Source of the DNA: JAICIG01 sp035532215
Lineage (GTDB): Bacteria; Planctomycetota; Planctomycetia; Pirellulales; JAICIG01
NCBI GenBank assembly: GCA_035532215.1
Contig: DATKRK010000213.1
Span: forward strand, 1-50,716
DNA length: 50,716 bases
Direction of reading: 5' to 3'
Made by a program: the position numbers and the translations under genes. How positions within the stretch are numbered: the first letter of the stretch is position 1; each line of letters starts with the position of its first letter. Positions 7,994-14,604 of the stretch are shown in pieces. The notes under the pieces are model-generated. The model searched no databases. It was not told where the DNA came from and saw only the letters and a list, made by a program, of their open reading frames with translations.

Positions 7994-9064
7994 ATGAAAA
8001 CCTATCGCATTGCAGTCTATGGCGGCGACGGCATCGGACCGGAAGTCACGCGCGAAGCCGTGCGCGTGCTCGAAGCGGCGGCGGCCCGCGACGGCGGCTT
8101 CCGGCTGGATTTGACCGAGCTGCCGTGGGGCTACGAGCACTATCGCCAGACGGGCCAGCTCGCCCCCGACGACTTGCTCGAAGTGCTCAAACCGTTCGAT
8201 GCCATCCTGCTGGGCGCCGTCGGCTGGCCGGCCGAACTGCCCGACCATCTGACGCTCTCGCCGCTGGTGCGAATCCGGCAGAGCTTCGACCAGTACGCTT
8301 GCGTGCGGCCGGCCCGGCTCTATCCGGGCGTGCGCTCGCCGCTGGCCGGCAAACAGCCGGGCGATATCGACCTGGTCGTGATCCGCGAAAACTCCGAAGG
8401 AGAATACGTCAACGTCGGCGGCCGGTTCCATGAAGGACATCCCGACGAGTCGGCCGTGCAAACCGCCGTCCACACGCGGCGGGGCGTCGAGCGCATCTTG
8501 CGGTTCGGCTTTCAGATGGCCCTCGAGCGGCGGCGCCGGTTGACGATGATCACCAAATCGAACGCCCAGCGATTCGCCTACGTGCTGTGGGACGACATCC
8601 TGGAAGAGCTGCGCGGCGAATACCCGGCCGTGGAGGTCGACAAGCAACACGCCGACGCCGCCGTGATGAACTTCGTGCGCTGCCCCGAACGCTTCGACGT
8701 CGTCGTGGCCTCGAATCTGTTCGGCGATATTCTCACCGACCTGGGCGGGTTGATCAGCGGCGGGCTGGGTCTGGCGCCGAGCTCGAACTTGGATCCCTCG
8801 CGGCGCCGGCCTTCGATGTTCGAACCGGTCCATGGCTCGGCGCCCGACATCGCCGGAAAAGGCATCGCCAATCCGATCGCCGCCGTGTTGAGCGCCGCAA
8901 TGATGCTCGACTGGCTCGACCAGCGGCCGGCGGCAGCGGCGATTCGCCAGGCCGTCGAGCAGGTGCTGGCCTCGGGCCAGACCACGCCCGATTTGGGCGG
9001 CACGCTTTCGACGGTCCAAACCGGCGACGCACTAGTCCGCGCCGTCGAGAGCGCAAAGCCGTAG
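7994..9064 (+). CDS. Tartrate/D-malate dehydrogenase-type decarboxylating dehydrogenase
   Basis: A 356-residue enzyme of the isocitrate/isopropylmalate dehydrogenase superfamily, nearest in wording to the tartrate dehydrogenase (TtuC/DmlA) branch. It should oxidise a 2-R-malate-like substrate with NAD and divalent metal, with decarboxylation. Visible motifs are the N-terminal GGDGIGPEV, substrate-loop RIRQSFDQY, VIRENSEGEYVNVGGR, the Lys in TMITKSNAQR, Asp residues in ASNLFGDILTDLGG, and the nucleotide loop EPVHGSAPDIAGKGIANP. The NVGGRFHEG segment separates it from leuB and icd. The ATG at 7994 has only a weak GAGAG upstream. Exact substrate (tartrate, D-malate or isopropylmalate) is not decided by sequence reading. 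It is divergent from lutA, which may hint at organic-acid use. Confidence 0.88.
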   Translation: MKTYRIAVYGGDGIGPEVTREAVRVLEAAAARDGGFRLDLTELPWGYEHYRQTGQLAPDDLLEVLKPFDAILLGAVGWPAELPDHLTLSPLVRIRQSFDQYACVRPARLYPGVRSPLAGKQPGDIDLVVIRENSEGEYVNVGGRFHEGHPDESAVQTAVHTRRGVERILRFGFQMALERRRRLTMITKSNAQRFAYVLWDDILEELRGEYPAVEVDKQHADAAVMNFVRCPERFDVVVASNLFGDILTDLGGLISGGLGLAPSSNLDPSRRRPSMFEPVHGSAPDIAGKGIANPIAAVLSAAMMLDWLDQRPAAAAIRQAVEQVLASGQTTPDLGGTLSTVQTGDALVRAVESAKP

Positions 9065-9700
9065 CCGCTGCGCTTGATGATCGTCGCCGCCGTCTACGAC
9101 GACGAATTCGGCATCGACTCGGCTTCCGCGGCGGGCAGGTGAAACCCGCCGAACGATGGTGGCGCGTTGATGATTAATACACATGGCGATTTATATCGCT
9201 GAGCGTGTTTCTCGCCCCGGCAGGCGCCCGCTGGTCGAATTCGCCGAGAAATCCAGGCATTTCTGCGTCTCGAACCTGGCGCCGCATGCCCTGAGGGGGC
9301 GGTTTTATGCCTTGTAGGCGCCTTCGAAACGCCCGGCGGGGCGACTTTATGCCTTATCAACGACTCGGCCGCCGCGGCGCCGCGAAAAGTGCAAGTCGGC
9401 ACGAATGCTCGACTTGCCGTCTTTTTGGCTGCTTCGCAAGATAACGCATTTCGACAGGGCGTATAAACCATGAAATCACCTCCGGCTCCAGCGCGCACGT
9501 TCGCCCGGTGCGCGCAGCTCGCTCGACCATAACGCGTCGCCCCTCCGCTTTCCAACTCATCGCCCAAGCCGCCGCAAGCGAAACGCCCCGAGTAATTGTT
9601 GGGTGGGCACTGCCCACCAGACCTGTCGCAGCGTTTTCGAACCCTGGCGCCTTTTCCTGCCCCTTTTCTCAGCACGGAAGTGCGGCAAAAACGGCTGTTT
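9065..9700. other. Gene-free 640-bp stretch, possibly with a diverged relative of repeat E
   Basis: No convincing gene is seen. Words such as GGCGATTTATATCGC (about 9184-9198) and GGGCGTATAAACCATGAAATC (about 9458-9478) resemble, in inverted orientation, the ends of the 490-bp repeat E at 21686-22306 and 28439-28928. Two GGCG-TTTTATGCCTT-like words lie between them. A GGTGGGCACTGCCCACC hairpin lies near 9602-9618. The relationship to repeat E is inference from short matches. Confidence 0.35.
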
Positions 9701-9729
9701 TTGGCCCAGGGCTGTTGCTGTGATAGAAT
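9701..9729 (+). promoter_or_regulatory. Candidate promoter of the antitoxin gene (near-leaderless)
   Basis: TTGGCC (9701-9706), 17 bp, then TAGAAT (9724-9729) form a sigma-70-like pair. The start codon is at 9736, so a transcript from here would have almost no leader. No Shine-Dalgarno sequence is seen, which fits leaderless initiation. Confidence 0.35.
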
Positions 9730-9735
9730 TCAAGC

Positions 9736-9987
9736 ATGGCGCCCAAATTGACTCCCGAACAGCGCGAGGCGCTCGATCGCAGCGACGGCCCGGTGCTCGT
9801 CGAAGATGAGCAAACGAAAGAAGTCTACTTTCTCGTCAACGCATCGACGATGAACGCTTGGCAGAGGCAACAGGATCTCGAGGCCATTCGCGAGGGCATC
9901 GCCGGCGTCGAGGCCGGCCGCGTCGCTCCGCTCGATGAGGCGCTGGCGCGAATTCCCGCCAAGTTGGGCCTCGCTCAAGGCGAATGA
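9736..9987 (+). CDS. Small antitoxin-like protein of a RelE/ParE-type pair
   Basis: An 83-residue acidic protein beginning MAPKLTPEQREAL. The middle (VLVEDEQTKEVYFLVNASTM) resembles the dimerising part of small planctomycete and cyanobacterial antitoxins, and the C-terminal half (EAIREGIAGVEAGRVAPLDE) matches the helix that usually wraps the toxin. The stop overlaps the start of the following toxin remnant (ATGA at 9984-9987), the normal antitoxin-toxin layout with translational coupling. The toxin is broken, so this appears to be an orphan antitoxin. It could still act as a repressor or neutralise a related toxin elsewhere, such as the one at 35160-35447, but nothing in the sequence shows that. 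Confidence 0.7.
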   Translation: MAPKLTPEQREALDRSDGPVLVEDEQTKEVYFLVNASTMNAWQRQQDLEAIREGIAGVEAGRVAPLDEALARIPAKLGLAQGE

Positions 9988-10140
9988 CGTACCGTGTCAT
10001 CGTCACCCGCCGCGCCGAACGCGGCGTGCAGGACGCCGCTCGCTGGCGGGCTATTCACGATTGCGGACGAATTGGTGCTCGTACTGGCCATCCGCCGCGC
10101 CGCTCAGGATCGGTTGCATCCGGACGACCTCTCGAACTAA
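9984..10140 (+). pseudogene. RelE/ParE-family toxin, internally deleted and frameshifted
   Basis: The N-terminus MTYRVIVTRRAERGVQDAA is a typical RelE/ParE beta strand plus helix. The expected C-terminus, FTIADELVLVLAIRRAAQD followed by RLHPDDLSN and a stop at 10138-10140, is present in a different frame. Only about 50 codons remain of the usual 90-100, so roughly 40 codons between the two parts are gone and the junction near 10045-10055 is out of frame. The gene cannot make a full toxin. Continuing in the first frame gives an unrelated tail to 10178. Confidence 0.7.
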
Positions 10141-10180
10141 ACGGCGTTCGATCGGAATTCGTCTGCTCCGATCCGTGAAA

Positions 10181-10627
10181 TCAGTGCAATCCGTGGTCGG
10201 CTCTTCGGCCGGCGGATGAACCACGGATTTCACGGATGGCACGGATGAAGCAGCGGATTTCGGTTCCTGGAACCTTTTCCGCTTGGAACCTTTTCCGCTT
10301 CCGCACGAGGGCGGCGCCCGCTTGCAGCATCGCCAGCGCCGCATCCCTCGAACCGCCTGGGCCGCTCAAGCCGATATTCACGGTATAGCGGCGCACGGCC
10401 GCCAGTTCGTCATCCGCGGCCGGCTGCCGGCACGACGACGCGAAGATTTGCGCAAACTGCTCGTCCGGCGGCATCGCGATGAACTCGATCGCGGCGCCGT
10501 CCGGCAGCCACAAGGTCTCGGGCGTCAGGCGGAAGCCGGCCGGCAAGCGCTCCAGAAGTTCTCCGGGATCTGACCAGACGCCGGGAATGCGAAGCGTCGT
10601 CCGTACCGAAGCGTTCGTCGCGGTCAT
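10181..10627 (-). CDS. Conserved planctomycete hypothetical protein, 3' end replaced by repeat DNA
   Basis: From the ATG at 10627, the first ~110 residues read like a real domain (TTLRIPGVWSDPGELLERL, FIAMPPDEQFAQIFASSCR, YTVNIGLSGPGG). I recall similar planctomycete proteins of unassigned function that continue well beyond this point. Here the text after AALAMLQAGAALV becomes basic and low in complexity. The DNA beneath it is repetitive: a 16-bp TTGGAACCTTTTCCGC-like duplication at about 10264-10298, then dispersed CCGTGAAATCCGTGG words at 10175-10250. The last ~35 codons are therefore probably repeat-derived and the gene truncated. An in-frame upstream extension to 10786 is basic and unlikely to be translated. 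Confidence 0.5.
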   Translation of the reverse strand: MTATNASVRTTLRIPGVWSDPGELLERLPAGFRLTPETLWLPDGAAIEFIAMPPDEQFAQIFASSCRQPAADDELAAVRRYTVNIGLSGPGGSRDAALAMLQAGAALVRKRKRFQAEKVPGTEIRCFIRAIREIRGSSAGRRADHGLH

Positions 10628-10873
10628 GGATCGGGCCTGGGTTGCACTTTTTCGGTTTTCCCGCGCCGCGGCATCGATTCCGCCCCCACAACGCCCTCTC
10701 GCCGAGCAACTGCGTCGCCGAGCCTTGGGCCAAATCCCGCACGGCCGTTTGCACGAGATCTTGACGCCCTTCAGAACAAAATTCAATAGCCCGGATCATC
10801 CACCGGCCCGCGAACAGCGCGACGCGGAGCACGACAATAACCCGACGCGTTAGCGAGGCACATCATTCAGGGA

Positions 10874-10914
10874 CAAAAAAACGCCAGGAACCATCCAGCG
10901 ATGAGGTTCCTGGC
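10874..10914 (-). terminator. Rho-independent terminator of the NTF2-like gene
   Basis: Read on the minus strand, GCCAGGAACC (10914-10905) pairs perfectly with GGTTCCTGGC (10892-10883) across a 12-nt loop and is followed by seven T residues (10881-10875). It lies about 50 bp after the stop at 10965 of the minus-strand gene. It is the clearest intrinsic terminator in the window. Confidence 0.85.
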
Positions 10915-10964
10915 GCCTTGGGTATGCACGCAAACTTTCTAAGTCTGCTGACGGCCGATGCCGC

Positions 10965-11480
10965 TCATTGGGCCGGCGTTGCACGGGGCTCGTGTTCCAA
11001 AAACGGGAGGAGATCCGTGTGATGACCGATCATCTTCCACTGGCCATGTTCCTGGCGAAACACGTTCGTGGCGCGGATCGACACTTGCAGCACGCGGCCT
11101 TGAGCATCCAGATTGTGGCCGACCTCTCGGCATTGGACGATTGCCAAGTCGCCGGCGACGGTCGCGTGGATTTCTTCGGGCGCGATCTCGCCGCCTAACT
11201 TGAGTGCGGCTTGCGCCTCCCAAGCAGCCGACACCTGCTTCCAGCCAATCTGGAATCCGCCGGCAGGGCCCATGTAAGTCACGTCATCGGAATGCGACCA
11301 AATCTGCTTCATGGGAGACGGGTCCCCGGTGAACATTGCGTTGAGGCTCTCGTAGAACCGAGCCGTCGCCCGGCCGACTCCCCGTGCATCGTCCGGCGCA
11401 TCGTTGATCGGGTTCGCAAAGCACGGCGCAACCGGCGTCGCCAGCAGCATCGTCAAGAGCATGGTCATTTTGGAAGGCAT
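10965..11480 (-). CDS. Secreted SnoaL-like/NTF2-fold (DUF4440-type) protein
   Basis: A 171-residue protein with an N-terminal signal peptide (MPSKMTMLLTMLLATPVAPC, cleavage near FA-NP) and one cone-shaped NTF2-like domain. Typical family words are ARFYESLNAMFTGDPSPM, IWSHSDDVTYMGPAGG, and W-K-M-I-G-H-H-T-D near the C-terminus. The start at 11480 is fixed by AGGAG eight bases upstream, and the reading frame extends further upstream but without a signal peptide. Related proteins act as secreted ketosteroid-isomerase-like or binding proteins. No catalytic assignment is possible here. A strong terminator follows, so it is likely a single-gene unit. Confidence 0.8.
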   Translation of the reverse strand: MPSKMTMLLTMLLATPVAPCFANPINDAPDDARGVGRATARFYESLNAMFTGDPSPMKQIWSHSDDVTYMGPAGGFQIGWKQVSAAWEAQAALKLGGEIAPEEIHATVAGDLAIVQCREVGHNLDAQGRVLQVSIRATNVFRQEHGQWKMIGHHTDLLPFLEHEPRATPAQ

Positions 11481-12339
11481 GGGATCGTCTCCTGTAGAGA
11501 TTCGAAAGCAGAATCGTCGCGAAACGGACGTCTCGGTCGCCAGGGGATCGATTTCGCGTCGCATCGAGCGGGCGAAGGAAAGCGTGGCCGCAAGGGCCGC
11601 CGCGTCCCGTCGTTCAGCCCAAGCGTAGCTCGCCGTTCCGATGCGCGCCGCCGCGGTTCGCCGACGCATCGGCCGTAATACGGACGACCGGCGTGAACGG
11701 CGCCCCCCGCTCCGCCTCCGGAGGAGGAGTGCGGGCGCAGCGGTTATTGCCAGCAGTCCGGTGACAACGGTTTCTCGTCTTCGGCCGCATCCGCCTCATC
11801 GTCGCGCCGGTTCGGCTCCGACTGGGCGCCCCTTTGCTCCTGGGGAAAAGTAGCAGTCGCTCAAGGGGGAGAATCCTTGTCGTCGATCAAGATCTTCAAC
11901 TGCTGGAATCCTTGTTGCCGCGGGGCACTCTCCAAAGGGGTTGTGCCGTTGTCTGTCTTCGATCGCTTGCGGATTTCCCAAAGCTGCTCGTGTCTGCGGC
12001 GCGGCGTCGACCTTCGCGAGATCGCTCCTGAAGCTCACGACGCTTCCACGCACTTGTGGCGACGGTTGGAGCCCGATTCGGAGCCCCCCTGCCGGAAGTT
12101 GCGGGTTCGAATGCGTCGCGACGATGGATTTTTGATGCTCGACGAAAGCGTATTGGACGAGCCGTGAACTCGTCGGATGGAATTGGAAGGGACCGATGCA
12201 AGCTTAAGCCGCTCTATCCTAAACTTAGAGGCCGCCAAACAACTGACTGGGTAAGCTAGGAAATCCGGGGAATCATTCATCCGTAGCGAGGTTTTTTGGC
12301 AGCCTCTTAAGTCATGACAGAGCACTAGGGAGAGGTGTT
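11481..12339. other. 860-bp gene-free region
   Basis: Only short, mutually overlapping frames with no domain-like text are present. Around 12058-12125 there are tRNA-like words (GCGGGTTCGAAT, and GGCGACG/CGTCGC at the edges). They do not fold into a cloverleaf, so at most they are a decayed tRNA gene. Base composition drops from 12150 towards the following gene. The start of that gene is preceded by GGAGAGG (12331-12337). Confidence 0.5.
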
Positions 12340-13440
12340 ATGATGAAAACGTTGCGTGCCTGCGCTCTGCTTTGTTTGTTGAATTTCGCCATGCTCGCGT
12401 TTGCGGGCCAAATGGATGGATCGTTTGAATCCGAGATACCGGAAACATTAGGTCCGCCGCTCGACCGCGCCATCGTTCCAATGGGTGCGGACCCAGCGCA
12501 ATTACACCTGCTGCGCCGTGAATCCCAGGATGGTTTGGCGGCCGAAGGCCCTGGTGCGATGACTTTCGACTGCGCCCGCACGAATCAGCCCCGGACAACG
12601 CGGGAATGCGGGCGCGGTTGCCCCGGTGCGGGCTGGATGCAGAATTACTCGCTGTGTCCTGGATTCTTTGTTGGCTTAGGCGGAAGTTATAATTCAGTTC
12701 GCCTCGCTCAGCACATCAATGCCAGCGGAGTTTCGAATGTCTATAGCGGTTCGACCTTGGTTGCTTACGGACAAGCTGGGGGACCCGCCAATCCTTTTCA
12801 TAGCACCCAATCTACGTTCGCTCCTACCGCGCAATTGGGTTTCTTCCGGAATCGTCCCTCCAGCAACTGGCTGTGGGGCGCTAAGTTTTCATACAGATAC
12901 TTGGGGACGACCTTTACCGACCAGAACGTCAACTCTCCTCAGACTGGAGCGTTCACGAATACGACCGGCGCTCCTAGCAATACTTCCTTTACAGGGCATG
13001 TTATCATTGGATCCGCCCAAACCGCCGTGAACCACGAGTTGGCTTTTATGCCGTTCCTTGGACGTTCGTTCGAGAACAGCTACGTCTACTTGGGCGCCGG
13101 CCCCGCGGTGTTCGGAACAAGATCTCAGCTTTATCAAGCAACCGGTTTTGCGGATATCAATGGAACGCATTTCGATATTACAGGCACGCCCGTTAATTTT
13201 TCCAATTCCAACTGGATGTGGGGCGGCGCCGCGCAAATTGGGATGGCTTACTCCCTCACTGCGTCCTTGTTCTTGGATGTAAGTTATGACTTCATCATCA
13301 CGGGCGGATATACCAATAATAATTCAGCGCCCTTTGCCAGTTCGGCCGCCGGTTATACGGATTCTGGCACCTTGTATGTCAATGCTACTCAGCGTGTGAT
13401 TGCACAATCGTTTACCGTCTCGTTCAATAAGGCATTTTGA
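12340..13440 (+). CDS. Outer-membrane beta-barrel protein
   Basis: A 366-residue protein with a signal peptide (MMKTLRACALLCLLNFAMLA, cleaved after FAFA-like site before GQMDG). It contains a Cys-bearing mid-region (CGRGCPGAGWMQNYSLCPGF) and then alternating aromatic strands typical of an OmpA-like or BBP7-like planctomycete barrel (FFVGLGGSYNSVRL, FLDVSYDFIITGG). The last residues, AQSFTVSFNKAF, end in Phe, the expected signal for BAM-mediated insertion. GGAGAGG sits seven bases before the ATG at 12340. GC content is clearly below the neighbours (about 50% in sampled stretches), which suggests a different history. The ligand or role is unknown. Porin-like or adhesin functions are both possible. 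Confidence 0.8.
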   Translation: MMKTLRACALLCLLNFAMLAFAGQMDGSFESEIPETLGPPLDRAIVPMGADPAQLHLLRRESQDGLAAEGPGAMTFDCARTNQPRTTRECGRGCPGAGWMQNYSLCPGFFVGLGGSYNSVRLAQHINASGVSNVYSGSTLVAYGQAGGPANPFHSTQSTFAPTAQLGFFRNRPSSNWLWGAKFSYRYLGTTFTDQNVNSPQTGAFTNTTGAPSNTSFTGHVIIGSAQTAVNHELAFMPFLGRSFENSYVYLGAGPAVFGTRSQLYQATGFADINGTHFDITGTPVNFSNSNWMWGGAAQIGMAYSLTASLFLDVSYDFIITGGYTNNNSAPFASSAAGYTDSGTLYVNATQRVIAQSFTVSFNKAF

Positions 13441-13480
13441 GCACTCTCCGGAGTTCACTGGCCGCCTCATCCTCGCGCCG

Positions 13481-14536
13481 TCAAGCGGCTTTGACGCGGC
13501 TCGCGATGCCGAGCAGGGTGCTTGCGAACCATGACCTCGTGCGCACATCGGCCGAGCCGCGTCGCGAGCCATTCCGGAAGGCCCTACGAAAGTGAAGTGG
13601 CTTTCCGGTTCTCCGTGCTTCCGAAACGTCCGATGGCAGACACCATCCATTCAAGGCCCCATTGATGTCGAACCCCAACTGCGCCGCCCGCTGCAAAGCC
13701 GGTCTGTTTCTGGCAGAGCAGGCAATCAAGTGATGCGCCTGGTAGTCCGTCTGACACTGACCAAGGCTAGTATCGAGAATTCCGCTTGTGCATGGATCCA
13801 ACCGTCCCTGGCCGGATTTTTTCTCGCATCCGTAGTCCACGCCGGCAGGCGGCGCCGACGCATTATGCACCAGCACCCCGCTTTCGCGCACGCGATAGAC
13901 ATGGTCGCCTTCCACCTCGACATTGTAAACCGGCGCGAGCTTCAGGCGCTCGCTCATCCTCTCAACTACGCTCGTCCCCGTCAACGTTTTGAAGGTCTCG
14001 CCACTCCGCAGCTCGGCCGCGGAGACCCACGTCTCGCGATCACACGACCAGAACGGATGAGTACAGGTGACGCCGATCGGCTGGCTTTCGCTTTCCAGCT
14101 TGAGGTTGTACACCTCGCCCGATGCGTGGCGGAAGGCGCCGGTGATGAGACGGCCTTCGCCGGGCTCGAGCGGCGGGCAAGGCTCGATGGCCAGCACCTC
14201 GGCCTGGCCCTCGACGCTCATCTCGGGCATGTTGAAGAAGATGCCGCCGCCGAGATGCGCGCCGTGATCCGCCAGCCACGGGCCGTTGCGGAGCAAGTCG
14301 ATCAGACACTCGCCGCCGTCGGCTTGCCGCATTCGCAACCGCACGAGCCGCAAGCCGCGGAAATCGAGTTCCGCGGGCGCCGGCGGCCGGCCGAGCAGCT
14401 TCCGCTCGTCCGCCAACAACGTGATCACCCGCTGGCCGACGCGAAGCGTTTCGATGGTCGCCCACGAGCAACTCCAGCAAGGCGCCCAGCAGCGAGGCGG
14501 CGGCGCGTTTGATGAATCCCAGGGCGTGGTAGACAT
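13481..14536 (-). CDS. Orphan HINT-AHH polymorphic-toxin tail, probably truncated
   Basis: Residues about 28-220 form the intein-like pretoxin HINT domain seen in many planctomycete secreted toxins: IETLRVGQRV, IEPCPPLEPGEGRLITG, GVTCTHPFW, and the closing VYNVEVEGDHVYRVRESGVLVHN. Residues about 240-310 match an AHH nuclease (YQAHHLIACSARN, GFDINGALNGWCLPSD). The last segment, with the second His/Tyr of AHH, is not recognisable, so the toxin domain is incomplete. The first ~27 residues are out of character, while the alternative frame there (ALGFIKRAAASLLGALLELL) reads naturally. This suggests a frameshift near 14440-14460 and loss of the long N-terminal delivery part. No immunity gene is adjacent. 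Divergent from the multi-HTH gene. Confidence 0.65.
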   Translation of the reverse strand: MSTTPWDSSNAPPPRCWAPCWSCSWATIETLRVGQRVITLLADERKLLGRPPAPAELDFRGLRLVRLRMRQADGGECLIDLLRNGPWLADHGAHLGGGIFFNMPEMSVEGQAEVLAIEPCPPLEPGEGRLITGAFRHASGEVYNLKLESESQPIGVTCTHPFWSCDRETWVSAAELRSGETFKTLTGTSVVERMSERLKLAPVYNVEVEGDHVYRVRESGVLVHNASAPPAGVDYGCEKKSGQGRLDPCTSGILDTSLGQCQTDYQAHHLIACSARNRPALQRAAQLGFDINGALNGWCLPSDVSEARRTGKPLHFRRAFRNGSRRGSADVRTRSWFASTLLGIASRVKAA

Positions 14537-14580
14537 ATAATTACACGTTGATATGATAGCATCGAAGTTCGCGTCGATTT
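14533..14580. promoter_or_regulatory. AT-rich divergent intergenic region with TATAAT/TATGAT boxes
   Basis: The 68-bp gap between the HINT-AHH gene and the multi-HTH gene is markedly AT-rich. TATAAT at 14536-14541 and TATGAT at 14552-14557 are candidate -10 boxes for the plus-strand gene. No convincing -35 is visible. Confidence 0.3.
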
Positions 14581-14604
14581 TGCCGTCGTCACCGGGAAGC
14601 CTCG

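Noticed and set aside
9094..9675. 193-codon open frame on the minus strand
   Set aside because: Composition is low in complexity and Arg/Ala-rich, a common by-product of high GC. It covers repeat-like words and lacks a ribosome site.
12058..12125. tRNA-like words (GCGGGTTCGAAT; GGCGACG against CGTCGC)
   Set aside because: The T-arm does not pair, the total length is too short, and no D-arm or clear anticodon stem is found. At best it is a decayed tRNA gene.
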